From Caprella mutica (taxonomy: Eukaryota > Arthropoda > Malacostraca > Amphipoda > Caprellidae), in NCBI GenBank assembly GCA_947561585.1, contig CANNZV010003155.1:1-64000 (forward strand): 64,000 nt of DNA. The letters run 5' to 3'. Shown one piece after another: positions 12,601 through 27,600 of this stretch. A program made the position numbers and the translations under genes. Position 1 is the stretch's first letter, and every line of letters begins with the position of its first letter. The notes under the pieces were generated by a model. It did not search any database. It worked only from the letters and a program-made list of their open reading frames with translations, and was not told the origin of the DNA.

Positions 12601-15600
12601 ACTGCTTCTCAACGCTCGTAATATTTTGTGCAGTTCAAAACTTTCGGTGAGCGTTAGCAATTTTTTGTCCTCGCTTCAGGAACGCTTTAGCAAAGTTCCT
12701 CCGGTGTGTCAGGCCTTCTAATAATGAGCATCAACTATCGATTTATATCAGAAATCTATCAGAATTTCTGATAGATTTCATCCACTCAGCTCCGTAGTCC
12801 GTAATCAAAAGCAGTATACCGCTATACCAACTTTAAACTCCCGCCGAGCCAACGCCCACACTCGTAGAACACCGCTATATCAACGCCAGGGATACCATTA
12901 TCCGTTTTCCATTGTGTACGCGGTAATGAGCGTTGTAGAAATTTGGTTTATTTTCCCTCCGTTCAAAGAACGCTCAAACAAAGTTCTGGCGGTGTGATTT
13001 AGGCTTTAGATATCCTTATCTATACATCGAAGCAAGCCTTTCGTTAAATAAATCAGAAAATTAACAATTCCTCATGCTATACCACATACTGAAAAAAATT
13101 TGTTCCATAGCTTCAGATATTTTCTATTTGATTAAGATCGGCAATCAGTGTTGTTAATCAGCCCACATCGAAAGTTTCATGAAAGTTTCGACAGTTGCTG
13201 CATGTTCTCTAATGAGGAGTGCATTATTATGCACCCAAGTAATAAAATAAAAGATTAACAGAAAAATGACGAGAAAATGGGAAAGAAACAACTGTCGAGG
13301 CCCATGGTTCATTCATAATTAGTTTGGGTGACTATATATCATTTCATTACCATCAAAATGACGTGCACCCGTACAGCGCATAACTTCGCCGCCACATATA
13401 ACCTTGACAATCCAATAATTTGCCTTGAGTTAGAAATGAATTTTACCTTTTCCCGTTCACTCTCAAAATTTGATCAAATGGTTCCTGGTTGTTAACCAAT
13501 AAATGGTCAATATTAAATTTCAGGGAATTGGTTAAATACTATTTGAGTTATAAATGACCTTGACATTTGACCTGATCACTCTCAATATCTAATGAACTGA
13601 TTCCTTGATAAGGACCAATTATTGTACCTCCAAATATCAAACAATTTTCTTGAATACTTTTTAAGTTAGAAATGAATGACCTTGATCTGCCATTCCCAAT
13701 AAATTATCAACTCTTTCCTGGATAGTGACCAATCGTCCATAATAGATTATCAATCGTCTATAATAGATATGAAGTTTGAACATCTATAGTCAAACATTGA
13801 GCATATTTTCCTACTAGCTATCAGCTACTGTGTCATATTGGCTATTGTGTATTTAACTTAGTTCTTGCTCATCAATAAATTAATTTCAAGTTTTTCATAC
13901 TCTCCTAGGTACGACTGTTGCAAATAATAATTCAATGATGGAAGTTTCGATCTTTCTAACTGATAGTATGGAACGGGTAGTTATTGCGTCAATAATTTAG
14001 TGCATGAAAATTCAATTGATATTAATTCAAATAATGCCAAACAGTTTTTCGTGTTGTGCTACGTAATGTAGTTATTATTTCATTAGAATTTGATATCCGA
14101 TGAAATCTGTGGGTAAACCACTAAAAAAAATTGTTAAATAACTGTTCCTGTATAGTTACTCACATGTAAAAAAATTACGAGAAATACACGACTAGAGTTA
14201 TAGTTTAGCGCAATAGTTTTTATAAATATAGTTATTTCGTCGAAGGCCTGATATTTCAAATAATCTGTAATCCAAATGTAGTTTTTAATAATACGATATA
14301 GTTTGATTCATGCTATCTTTCAATATTCAAAAATAATTCACTAATGGGCATCTAGGTAGTCATAATTTTTTTACCAATTGGCATCTTTTCGCAATACTAC
14401 AAGAAGGCGGACCTTATCCTATACAACGTTGTCAAATCTCCAAATTTTGGCTGAAAACTCCACGGTTTTTTAATCTAAAATTCAAAGTGACCTCGTTTAT
14501 TCTTTCCCTGATAATACATATTCAATAAATTTTAGGAAGTAATAAAGAGTATAATTTTTTTATTTCGTATATACTATATGAAGTTATGTGTACCCCAATT
14601 AAAGGAAATCCTTTTGGGGCAGATGAGGGATTTCTCTCGCTGTCCTCCGTCTGCAAGACGTGGAACGCAAGATGTTCGTGGGACAGTGAAGGACATTCCT
14701 CTTCGGTCTCACTTCTGGTTTCCTTCGCTGCCCTATGCCTTGCAAAGGGAATGAGAAGATGAGGGATCAGACTTTGGACAGAGGAGGACCCCTGTTCAAA
14801 AGGCGAGGGTTAAACGTCTTCAATACGTCTTAAGAACTCCGTCCCACGTTCGAAATCCTTCTATATATAGCAAGGGGATTTATACGTCTTAAGATGTGGG
14901 ACTAACTGATTTTAGCTTGCTGAATATTATCATTATCCTTTCGACAGCTCACTTCGAAAAATTCTTGAGACACCCATGTGTTTCACGTTTAACCTGTTGG
15001 GCTATAACATAGGCAAGAAAGATTTATTCCTGAAATAGTAAGAGAGCATCCCATGAATAAATTCTTCTTACCAGGGATATTAATAGAATAAATCCTTCTT
15101 GGCTGGGAAGCTTTGTTTCTAAAACGAGATCATTAAATGCATCCATTACAATTTTTGTGTGTGCTTCAAGAGCTTAAAAGTTATAAACTTTTATAGTACT
15201 TCAGCTAAAAGTCTACTACAGTTACTCTCATTAATTCAACGGAGGATGAATTGAGACTATGAAAAATAGAATTTCAGATTGAAACGGTTATTTTTTCGGC
15301 ACTGCTCCAACTGCATCATGTGTCTTACTATTTCCAGAGCTCGTGGTGTTTCATTATTCAATACAAAGTTTCATTCGTTACAACCTACAACAATGGACAA
15401 CTCCCAGGTACGGACTGATTTGTTGCCGTTTACAGCACTCAAAATAAGGCCAATATTATATTAGCATGTATTTTGTGAAATTTGATGTTTTGACACTTAC
15501 CAATACTTTACTTGTTGTGAATAAGTAATTTTTTTTCGATCATGGAATGATAATATTAAAATAGTGATTTTATTATATTACTCAAATATAGGTACATACA

Positions 15601-18600
15601 TACAACATTGCAAATTAATCAATTACGTTATGCATTAAATTATTATACACTTTACAGTTTTCGAATGATAATGAAACAAGAATTATCTTTGTTACGCTTC
15701 GACTTTTTGAATGTGCGCTCATGATCATCTGCGACACTCTCTGTGGAACATTTTCTCTTGAGCATTCAAGAAGCAATTACATATTGCCCTTAAAACACGT
15801 TTGGAAAATGGTTCTTCATGCTGCTTGCAAGCCAATCTCGGTACATCTACAAACTTCTTTAGTATCGCTAAGCCTGCTTCGATTGACGGAATTCCAATGA
15901 TTTTGATGACATTCGAGCTAGCATCTAGGATTGCAAAGGACTTAGCAACGGTGTAGCTTGTGCTTGAAGGCTCATCGATCATCTCTAAGAATTTATTTTA
16001 GCAGCAATAACCAAATGCTCTACAAGCTTTATGTTCTATATATCCAGCAACATGGTTAGATATGTCGCGAGAGCTTTCATATAGTTTAAAACAGCCATCA
16101 TCTTTAATTGAAGAATTCATGTTTCTTAACAAGGGCTTGCCGCGCTTCGAAGTGGTGGTTATTGACTTTAAAAGACTCACTGATTTCAAATCCTGCCTTG
16201 ACAACCGACTTTATGGTCGAGTCCGGACATTTATCGATATTGGCCATAGCGCTTCTCGAGAGTGTCGGTCTGGAACCCGTTGGTTTGAACAAATTTATAT
16301 CCCTCAGTCAATAAATCTTCGATTAAAGCGGCTTGTCATCGAAGCGTATGAATCATTGCTTTGGTGGTTTGAGCAGATAGAGTGAATTTATCTACATTAT
16401 GAATTTCCTCTTATTTCCACTCTTCGAACCAATCTGCCAGCTTCCTTAAGAATTCTGGCTCCAATAACTGCGGTGTTTCCATTCTTGTTGTTATAATTCA
16501 GATGGAGGAAGTCAGCAGAGTCCTGTGCATTGGGAAAATATTTCAGAATGGCTGCTCTTGTGGATGGATCGAAGATAGCCAGCGCTACTGGCACACTTTT
16601 TTTACAATTCCCTGGATGTAGAACCGTTGTCGAGAGTTTGGGAGCAGCACGAAGGTTTGCCTTATTTTCCTAATCTTTCTCATGGACTTTGTGTAACAAA
16701 CTCCGAGATATTCCCCCTCCTGCAATCTTCAATTTTTGTTCCCTGTCGTTGCAGATGAAAGGCGAGAACAGTAGTTGCTAACGCGTCAGCAAATAATTCC
16801 TGAGGATTTTGACGAGGTGAACGCTGTCGTAAAACAGATATATAGGTTAGTCGTTGATCCACACCCTCAAAGAATCATTGTCTCGTCCATACTTTGAATT
16901 TTTGAAATTTTTGAATTTTTGAAATCAGCGACATTGCTCTAGTGGTTGTCAGAAACCTTTGCTCCTACTCTGAAGCCGATATCATGGAGATTCTTTATGC
17001 ACTTTTCTATTTCACCCTTCAACAGATCACCACTGATTCTTCATTCTGCCACAGAATGAATGACATAAGGTACATTTTCCTTCAATCCGACGATCATGAA
17101 GCAAACAATTCCTTTATGCATGGTTCCAGTCTCATCCACTCTGTAGCTTTGCCCACCAACATATTCCTCGCATTTCTGCAGATACATTTCATCAAATGGG
17201 AGGGCACATCTTCTGAAATGTTTCCATTTTCTATCACAGAATTTTCGCCGCTTTCAGAAGATCAACAGAACCGGCGAAATGTATTGAAGGAAATGTTATT
17301 AAAATGGTGATATTTTGTAACCAATTAGAGTATCTTCAAAAAAAAATGAAGATAAGATTAATTCAGAAAGTGTTTTCAGTTAACTACAGATATTTCAATT
17401 ACTAAGAAAAGATGAGGACATAAATATCTCCACTATAAATAAATACTTGATGATAAATAGTTAATAAATAATAAAGATGGACATGAATATTTCAACAATA
17501 AATAAATACTTGATAATAAATAGTTAATAAATAATAAAGATGAGAGTAAAAATATTTCCACTTTAAATAAAAACTTGATAATAAATAGTTGATAAATAAA
17601 AAAGATGAGAACATAAATATCTCTACTATAAATAAATACTTGATAAGAATATAACAATGTCAAAATTTATGATAAAATTCTTCTGCCTGTAACTTTTTCC
17701 TATAGTCTTGATTGCCTTTAAATTTGAACAGATGTCATCTTAAAGATTATTAAGATCATCTAATCATCTAATTCATCTTCTTTGAGAACTCGCTGTTTCG
17801 GTGGCCTTCTTGGGGTCTTGAGTTTTTCAAAATGGCAGCAGGAGGAAGTTAATCACTTCTTGGGAATCAGGATGGTACTGGCTTCAACGTTGACTTCAGC
17901 TTGATACGAGTATGAGTCTTGACAGTTACGTGCTCTTCGTCCTCAGGCAGAGGAAAGATCATCCTTTTTTTATGACCATCGTTGTTGGTGCAATAGCCCA
18001 CGATCGAACACTTATTTACAATCTTGATTTCACAAATAAAAATAAGCATTATTCATGTAAATCGTGCAGCCTCATTTTCAAATCATTGTATGTATGCTAC
18101 GCGTTTAGTTTTAAAATGGTTTAATATCCCAACTTGACAATACATGGTAATATAATATTGGCCTTGTTTTGAGGTCTGTAAAAGGCAACAAATCAGTCCG
18201 TACCTAGAGTTGTCCATGCTACAACTATGTTTCATCCGTTACAACCAACACCTATGTTTCATTCGTTGCAACTTACAGCTATGTTTCATTCGTTACAATC
18301 TACAGCTATGTTTCATTCGTTACAACCTACAGCTATGTTTCATCCGTTACAACCAACACCTATGTTTCATTCGTTGCAACTTACAGCTATGTTTCATTCG
18401 TTACAACCTACAGCTATATTTCATTCGTTACAACCTACAGCTATGTTTCATTCGTTACAACCAACAGCTATGTTACATCCGTTACAACCAACAGCTATGT
18501 TTCATTCGTTGCAACTTACAGCTATGTTTCATTCGTTACAACCTACAGCTATGTTTCATTCGTTACAACCTACAGCTATGTTTCATTCGTTACATTTTAC

Positions 18601-21600
18601 AGCTATGTTTCATTCGTTACAACCTACAGCTATGTTTCATCCGTTACAACCTACAGCTATGTTTCATTCGTTGCAACTTACAGCTATGTTTCATTCGTTA
18701 CAACCTACAGCTATGTTTCATCCGTTACAACCTACAGCTATGTTTCATCCGTTACAACTTACAGCTATGTTTCATTCGTTACAACTTACAGCTATGTTTC
18801 ATTCGTTACAACTTACAGCTATGTTTCATTCGTTACAACCTACAGCTATGTTTCATTCGTTACAATTTTTGTGACATTCTTTTGATATTAGTTGAGATAT
18901 CAACTAGCATTTCTAGAGAGTTTTGTATTACATGTCTTGCGAAATGTTGTTTTAGAGTCTATGATGACAGTCTAATGACGGGTGACCTTATTTAAAATGC
19001 CTATTCTTATTTAACCGCACAACTAATGATCCGGTGATATAATAATTATTACTCTAGGAGTCTAGACTCACATTGTTCTTCTTGATTAACCAATACGATG
19101 TAGAACCATTCGTGAAATTGTAATATAACTTTTTATATCTATTTTGCATATGCCATGTATTTAATTATTTCTAAACTGTTCATTTTTCAAAAAAGTTGCA
19201 TCATTATATCTTATAACGGATTGTTTTGACTTCCTAGGATCAGACGATCCTACCCTAACGATATCGAAGAAAATATTCCAGGAATTATTGAAAATTGATT
19301 GATCCCCTAACGATATCGAAGGAATATTCCATGAATTAGTGAAAATTAGTTGATCCCCTAACGATATCGAGGGAACATTCCAGGAATTAGTGAAAATTAG
19401 TTGATCCCCTAACGATATCGAGGGAATATTCCAGGAATTAATGAAATTTAGTTGATCCCCTTCCGATATCGAGGGAATATTCCAGGAATTACTGAATATT
19501 AGTAGATCCCCTAACGATATCGAGGGAATATTCCAGGAATTACTGAAAATTAGTTTATACCTCTAACGATATTGGGGAATATTCCAGGAAATAATGAAAA
19601 TTAGTTGATCCCCTTCCGATATTAAGGGAATATTCCAGGAATTATTGGAAATTGGTCGATCCCCTAATTAAATATAAAGGAAACCATATCCTCTTTGTCC
19701 CGCGTGGGACAAAGGGGGAGGTATCCGGTAAATTCATCGCGGTAAATTCATCGCCGGTAAATTCATCGCCGTAAATTCATCGCATGGTAAATTCATCGCA
19801 TGGTAAATTCATCGCGTGGTAAATTCATCGCATAGTAAATTCATCGCGTGGTAAATTCATCGTATGGTAAATTCATCGCATGGTACATTATAAAATTAAA
19901 TTGATAAACTTAAATATACTTTTTGCAAATTATCGCGCCGATCTTACTTCATTTTTTGCTGGATTAGGGTAACTTGTTTGTACGAATCTGTGCTGTTAGT
20001 TTATTTTAAATGATTGAATTTTAGTAATAGAATGTCATATAATCTTCGCATGTATATCATTCAATTAATATTTAATTTAAAATATTCAATATATACTTGC
20101 ATTAATTTATTATTTTATAGTTATAAACATTTTGTTTTTTACTTTAAATTTTTAATATTTCTCAAATTACGTATTTAAGTAATTGTTTGAACAATAACAT
20201 AATTTTAAATGCTACACCTCTTAGAAAATATGATCAGCAAAGCTTAATTGTCTCAGTAAGTCGGACCCAAGTTTTCTAATTATTTAAGAGATATTGCTTA
20301 CAATCTATCTTTTTAAAAGTAATTTAGATATATTTTTTGGGCAGTTGTAACGATAGAATTTAATCTGTAATATTAACGGTTTACTTTAGCAACATATTCA
20401 TATATTATTTCGTGGACTGACAATTGGACCACGAGAATTGGGCACAAGACAATTGGGCCTAGGACAATTAGGACCCACGACAATTGGGCCCAAGGACCGA
20501 CATATTATTTGCCCATTATTTCAGAGTCTACAGTATCAACTTAATTAAAGACCATTGCTACCGTAATAACTAGGGATGTGAAAATATGCGTTAGGTATAC
20601 AAATGTAGTCTTGAGCATAATTAAAATATAGAATATTCCTAATATGAAAAAACATTCTTGTTATGAAAAATATGTATCTTGGAACATATTCATTTCATGA
20701 ATATATGGTTTTATTCTTTTAAATTACTAGCATTTTTTGTTCTGAGATAGGTCATGTAAGTAACATATTTTCTAGTTTCAGTACCTCTATAGTGAACTCC
20801 TGTATAGTGATTGAGTTAGGATGTAGCCAATAGAAAATAAGAATGTAGCTATTTTAGATGAAGAGACAATAGAAAATAAGAATGTGGGTATTTAAAGAAG
20901 GCCGTGGCCCTCCAAGACATGCTGAAATGATTTGGACATACAAGTCGAATTAAAGTTAATGTGAATTTGTTGAAACCTGTTCACTGTTCAGTGTTCAATA
21001 TAGAAGAGTTTCAGAAATTAGTATTACAAAAGGTATTTTCACAATCTCATTTTATCCCTACAACTCTTCAATTTGTCTTAGTTCAATGTAACGAAAATCT
21101 TCAAAATTCACATGACATGATTCAAATTAGTAAGAATTATTTAAATACTTCAAAGATTTTCATTACACCGAAACATGAGATTAGTATACAAATGTGATTT
21201 AACGGGCTTGCTAATATATACATTATCAAGTATATCAAACGAATTTAAAAATTACAAACATATTTTAAGAGAATATAACATATATTTCAAAAATAATATT
21301 GTCACTACCCTAATAATAACAAAGTAACACGTCTATATTGTGTCTTCTGCCCAATTTTTTCTGGGTTTATTTGTCATGGGCCCAATTGTTTTGGGCCCAA
21401 TTGTCGTGAGCCCAATTGTCCTGGGGACCAATTTTCCTGGGGCCCAATTGTATTGGGCCCAATTGCCAGTGCACCATATTGTTTGTAACGTTTCAATGTC
21501 TTTATAAAAAAATCATCTTTTATTTACCTCTCTATTATTAATTTTGTATTATCTACCTTTCTTTTATATGTCATCGATGATTTATTATGCGATGAATTTA

Positions 21601-24600
21601 CCTGCGATGAAATTACCATGCGATGAATTTACTTGCGATGAAATTACCATGCGATGAATTTACCACGCGATGAATTTACCATGCGATGAATTTACCATGC
21701 GATGAATTTACTGCGATGAATTTACCGCGATGAATTTACCCGCGATGAAATTACACTGATCCAAAGGGGGACATCCCTCTCTAGTGAGGGACAGAATGGG
21801 ACGAGGATTTCAGACATCTCAAGACGTCTGGAATCCCACGTCTTTCCAACGTCTGAAGTCCCACTCTCATCCCACTTCTTGAACAAGTGGGATGTCCCAC
21901 GGGGATATCCTACGTCTGTCCCACGGGGATATCCTACGTCTGTCCCACGCGGGATGTTCCTCGTTTGTCCCACGTCTTAAAACCCACGTCTGTCCTCCGC
22001 GGGATGTCCCACGCCGGATGTCCCTCTCTGTCCCACGTCTTTCCCACACGGGATGTCCCTCTCTGTCCCACGCGAGACATCCCTCTCTGTCCCACGTCTG
22101 TTCCACGGGGGATCACCCTCACTGTCCTGCGCGGGATGTCCATCTCTGTTCCTCATCTGTTTTACGCGGGGAAAAAGTTATATATTGAGTCGTGGAGCAA
22201 ATCTTAATGGTGAAAATATTGAAACATATTGCAGCAAATTCATTCTCAAACCTTATTTACGTATCATAACTAGGTAGGTATTGCTAAACTCTAGTAGATA
22301 TAACGATGTGGCTGTTGATGATTAATTTAGTAGGGGTTTAACGTCTGCTTCGGAACCAAAGGCCATATCGCTGACGTCAAAAAGAAATTAAATACAAGGT
22401 ACTTGAAGAAGCAGTCAGAAAGGAAAGTGGCTCCATGAACAAAGTCACTCGATGACAAGCTCATGGATGCAGAAAAGCTACTCCATGAATGCAGTCACTT
22501 ACCAAGGAATGTGACGAAACGGGACACAAGCACCGGTGGCTGCACTCATGGATGGAAGGGGAAAATGAAGAGGTGATGGTAAATGAAGCCTACGAGCCTA
22601 CCTAACACAAAATCTAAGAAACTGCAAGTAAAAAAAAAAACATGGTAAAAAAAAAGACAATCCATAATTCAAATTACAGAAGTTCGGGACCAAGGAAAAC
22701 CACCCCTCTTCTCTTCCATTCACCACACACAGCTTCAGGATAGAGCCCCTGGGGGCTAGCTGTTGATGAAAAGATGTATGTAAGTAGGTAGGCATTGGTG
22801 AATACTAGAAGGTAAATAGGTACGTATTGATGAACAATAGTAGGTGACTAGGTAGGTATTGATAAACACTGGTAGGTATCTAGTTAGGTATTGACAAACA
22901 GTTGTAGGTAACTAGGTAGGTATTGATAAACACCAGTAGGTAACTAGGAATGTATTGATGAAAACTAGTAGGTTGCCTACAACTATTTATCAATACCAAC
23001 TTAGGTCCTAGTTACTAACTAAGACCTAGGTTGTTATTGATAAATGGTTGTAGGCAACAAGTTAGGGATTGATAAACGCTAGAAGGTAACTAGTTAGGTA
23101 TTGATAAACTGTTGTAGGCAACTAGGTAGGCATTGATAAACTCTAGTAGGTATCTAAGTTGGTACTGACAAACAGTTGTAGGTAACTAAGTAGTTGTTGA
23201 TGAACACTAGCAGGTAACTTGATAGGTAGTGATAACCCCCAATAGGTAACTATAAGGTAAGATTAATAAACAAATGTAGGTAATTAGGTAGTTTATAACT
23301 TTAATTAACATTATCAATATAAATATCAATAAATAACTCGATACATATTTTATCATTTACATTAAAAAGAAAAGATAAAAAAAATTACAATGATAAATTA
23401 TATTTATTTATAATAACTTTAAAAAGTAGGCAAGTTATCAAGTTGTATAAAGATCATTCCAATACTACTTCTACCATTTCCATGATGGCTCAATGGTAGA
23501 GTCGCAGACTTCAATAGTACATCACACAACAGTTCCAAGTTTGCGTTCCGAGAACACCACTGCATTTCTATCTCCATTTCTTACCAATTGATTTGTATAT
23601 AACAATATGTAACTTTAAATTAATTGATATGCAGTAAATGTACATACACACTATGTGCAATGAAGTAAGAAATGGCAATATAATTAGCTTGATTTTTTTA
23701 TTTCTTATACATATTTATATACCCCAATTAACCGAAGTAGTTTGAGCAAAAGAGGGATATGTCCCCCTTGCAGAGGGGGACATCCACACTTTGTCTCACA
23801 TCTTGCAGAGGGGAACATCTGCACTCTGTCTCGCGTCTTGAGGGGGACATTTACACTCTGTCCCACGTCTTGAATCCCTATACAGGGTGTCCCGAAAAAA
23901 CCGATACCCAAATTTCAATGGCTGTAATTTAAAAATTATTCTTCTAACAAAGAATTTGAATATCACATTTTGTTTATCATCATTTTTCTATCTCTGTACA
24001 AAATTTTAGATGAATATATTCAACCGTTTTCTTTACACAGTATTTTTAGTGACCGATGCCAAATACTAGATTGAGCACTTTTGGTTTAACTTTGAATTTT
24101 AGGATATTAAAACCATGATTTTAATAACTTTCAAAAGTTTATTAAAATTATTTATCAAAGAACCGTTATTATAACAATGAAAGGCGTTTATTAATATGCA
24201 ACCGAAAATAAAACAATCAAACTGTTCCTCCTATTAATCGTTTCAGGCGATCTGGTGGGACATTCGATATGATGATTCAGGACGATAATGCGTATTGCCG
24301 AATAGCTCATTAGTTTTACCCTTACAGAAACATCTCTGAACCCGTCCTGAACCAACCAGGTTCGATTGAGTCTGTGTCCGTGTATTTCTCGAAGTCTTGG
24401 AACGATTCTATAATTTATTAGATTAAGGTATCTATCTCCATTTAAATTATTTTTGTAAAAATAAGGACAGACGATACGGCCAAGTCGGCCATTGCTGCCT
24501 AGTCCAATCCACACAGCCTTTCTTTCACGAAATTCTTACGTCAAGGTTGAAAGTAGGAGGTTGGTGTTTCGATGAATATGTGCGAATGTTATAATTTATT

Positions 24601-27600
24601 TTGTCATTCAAATGAAAAGTGGTCTCATCACCAACCACATTATCGTCCACAAACCGGACATTTCATTGCTAAAAACAATGAGCAAAATTCAGCTGCCGAG
24701 GAAGATCGGTATCTAGGTGTTTGTTTCGCTCAGTCGTCTTGTAAGAATGTCAATGCAAATCTAAGGTTACAAATCTGTTGAATGTAGATTAAGTAACATC
24801 TAATCCCCTTTTTATTGCAGTGATTTGCAAATTTTCTGTAAGTGATTCTTGAATAATTCAAACTGTGAAATAAGTGTTTTACTGAAAGTGCGCAAGCAGG
24901 TTTTTGGTATCGGTCACTAAAAATACAACTAAATGAAAACAGTTGGATCGATTCATCTAAAATTTTGTACAAAGATAGGAAAAATGTTGATTAACGAAAA
25001 GTTTTTTTCCAATTTTTTGTAATTTTAATAATTTTTGAATTACAGCCTTTGAAATTTGGGTATCGGTTTTTTGGGGACACCCTGTATAGCGAGGGACATC
25101 TGCACTCTGTTTCACGTGGGTCCAATGTCTTAAGTCCCTCTTCCTTCTATATCGAGGGACATCCGCACTCTGTCTCTTAATTTTGGTATCCTTCTTGTTA
25201 TATATCCCTAATCTATTCATGATATCCAGAGAAGAATCAGGGATCATTCCCATTTGATCACATTGAGATTGATGGAATTAATTTCACACCACTATCCCAT
25301 TTTTATCTCCCTGTTATCGAGGGAATAATAATTTCGGTATTCCTTGCCCTTCCCTTGATATCGAGGAAGTATTCCAGGGATAATATATATATATCCCATT
25401 ATTTTAATAATTATTATTTTTTTTTATTGAACATAAATTCGCCCTTACATTGCGACAACAGTATAGATACATACCTAATGACAGCAACAGGCAGTGAGTC
25501 TATATTACATTTCTTATTCTTTTTAAAGAGTCTATATAATTTATTACATCACTAGTAATTGCAGGAGAAAAAAAAAGAGTCCAACTGACTCTCAGAGAGA
25601 AATTCATGTTGACCAGGAAGATCAGTGATAGAGCCTGCAGTATTTGAACCTACGGTTGAAAAGTAACTATTCATCGCATTGGCAATTTCATGAGGTTCTG
25701 TGAGCTCATTGTTACCAACAATGAGCTTATTAATATTTAAACGTTTGTTTTCTAATTAAGGATGTATAATATTATTCAAAAGTGACCAGGTGCGCTTTAT
25801 ATCTCCTTTAACCTCTTCAAATTTCCTATGAAAGTAAGATTTTTTGCTTTCCCTATAATCAACTTTGTTACTCTATTCCTTATAGAATTATATGTTGCTC
25901 TACCTACTCTGCCTGCATGTTACAACTTTAAACAATTCGCTCTTATTATTATTTCATATTTAACATTCATATATGTATCCAGGGTTTAGTAAATCTTTTA
26001 TAAGAGAATGTTTTCGATACTATAGGAAAAAAAATGTTATAGTAGTTCATTATTGTATTCTCGAATTTCAAGAAAGCTTCACTTACATTATATGGTTTCT
26101 GTTACTTCAGAGAAGTCATGATCAGCTAGAGCAGCATACAAAGATGATAATGTATCTTCATTAATTGTCCTAAATTTAATCGTTAAACCACCCGAATTAT
26201 CAACCAAATCAGACACGAATACGTTTTCATATACAAATAATATCGGGAAATGATTAGACAGCGCTGACAACATAAGACCAGATATATATATGACACAGGA
26301 TTTCTACAGAAACTATTATCAATTAATGTACAATTAATTAATTAATGTGTTGGTTGATCAATACGTGATGGTCTGGTTATAAGCGGAATATAAGAATTAG
26401 ATTATGGCAAGTTTATAATTTTTTTACAATCAACATCACTAATGGCACATTTTTATTTGGAGGCCTATATATATTACCAACAATCAGAGTAGCACCAGCG
26501 TGCTATTTATCTCTACAAAGAGATAAATTCGGCAGCAATCTAGAATTATATTTCTCATTTACGAATATGCTCACTCCTCCGCCTCACCTCTCCTTTCTGA
26601 CTACACTAAAATGACGATAATTTTATATTTCAACTAAATCAACCGATGAATCATCGAACCAGGTTTCAGAAATACAAAGTAAATACAAGGTATATGAAAT
26701 TTCATCCAATAAGACATTCAAGTCCTCCAATTTTCTAAACAGTGATCTAACATTAAAACTCATTACCATTAGATCCCTCGATCTAACTTTAATATTCATT
26801 TTAAATTTGCTACTATCATAATATTGAGATTGGTCACCATTATTAAGGTCAGGATACACTTCAATTATATAGTTCAGGTCAACAACATATTCATCAAGAT
26901 GATCATTCATGAAAACAAGGAGGTAATAGTGGTTGAATATAATGAGTATACAAGGGATGAAAAAACACATTGTCCCCACAAATTAAAGAGTGATACATTA
27001 CTGTAATAACAACTCACTGAGGAAATTATTATTCCTTCGATATCATTTGTGGATATCCCCATATCGCAAAAACGACAAAATGGGTCGAGGGACTAACCTC
27101 AGGTAAAATCCCTGGAATATTCCGGGAATATTTTTTTGTTACCTATGAGTAGTGGGACTACTTGTATATATTCAATGCAGTGTGTTCAAATCAAAGCTGG
27201 AAATCATTAATATTTTGGATTTATTAAGATATTGTAAAATCTTGGGCAAGCACAAGTACTCTCTCCACTTTTTGAGTTTTATCAATTCATTCATGAAGTA
27301 GCAGTAGTATAAATTATAAATTATAATAATTATATAATAATAATAATTCTAATTTTGTTCTTTCAGACAAACCGTGGGAGTAGAACAAAAATTTAACAAA
27401 TCTCCGATGAATTTGCAAGACAGTATGATAGATACAATAATTGATATGAATAACGAATTGAATAAAGTTAAAAATCAGTACATAAAACCGCGGAAAAACA
27501 CAATATCTAAAGCAAGAGGGCTTGGCACAAATAACACTAGAGTAAGTAAATCGCTGCTATTAATTCAAATAGAGCGATTTAATATACAGAATGTTAACAA

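Larger units (their letters stand above)
10380..14514. mobile_element. 4.1-kb TIR element (TTATCAGGG ends), single-copy form
   Basis: TTATCAGGGAAAGAATAAAC at 10380 is mirrored by GTTTATTCTTTCCCTGATAA ending at 14514; the inverted repeats run about 140 bp (through CGAGGTCACTTTGAA and ACAAGAAGGCGGACC). Flanking TA at 10378-10379 and 14515-14516 looks like a 2-bp target duplication. Inside are the 440-bp GACGTC repeat, a 0.9-kb fold-back and a GACCTTTGACC repeat, but no transposase. It is homologous throughout to the larger copy at 34124-46078. Confidence 0.85.
15392..18217 (-). mobile_element. P-superfamily DNA transposon, decayed, 8-bp target duplication
   Basis: The ends are inverted repeats of about 95 bp: ATGGACAACTC-AGGTACGGACTG on the left and its reverse complement ending at 18217 on the right, continuing through GATTTGTTGCC and AAGGCCAATATTATATTA. 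CCTACAAC (15384-15391) and GCTACAAC (18218-18225) form a 7/8 match, the 8-bp duplication usual for P-like elements. The flanks on both sides are units of the 27-bp minisatellite, so the element jumped into that array. A broken transposase fills the minus strand. Confidence 0.8.

Noticed and set aside
11755..12621. Several overlapping small frames on both strands
   Set aside because: They lie in the arms of a diverged palindrome and recur as mirror images at 37233-37845 and 42912-43524, without family similarity.
18210..18995. Open frame of 261 codons made of CFIRYNLQL repeats (and a second of 215 codons)
   Set aside because: The 27-bp unit has no stop in any + frame, so long frames arise automatically. 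There is no start context, unique domain or splice support.
20961..21197. 78-codon frame in the core of fold-back A
   Set aside because: No recognisable domain, no splice sites and no second copy in the window; noted but not called as a gene.
21722..22207. Overlapping frames rich in WDR/GTD or VPR words
   Set aside because: Reading of the degenerate GTCCCACG repeat in all frames; no unique protein sequence.
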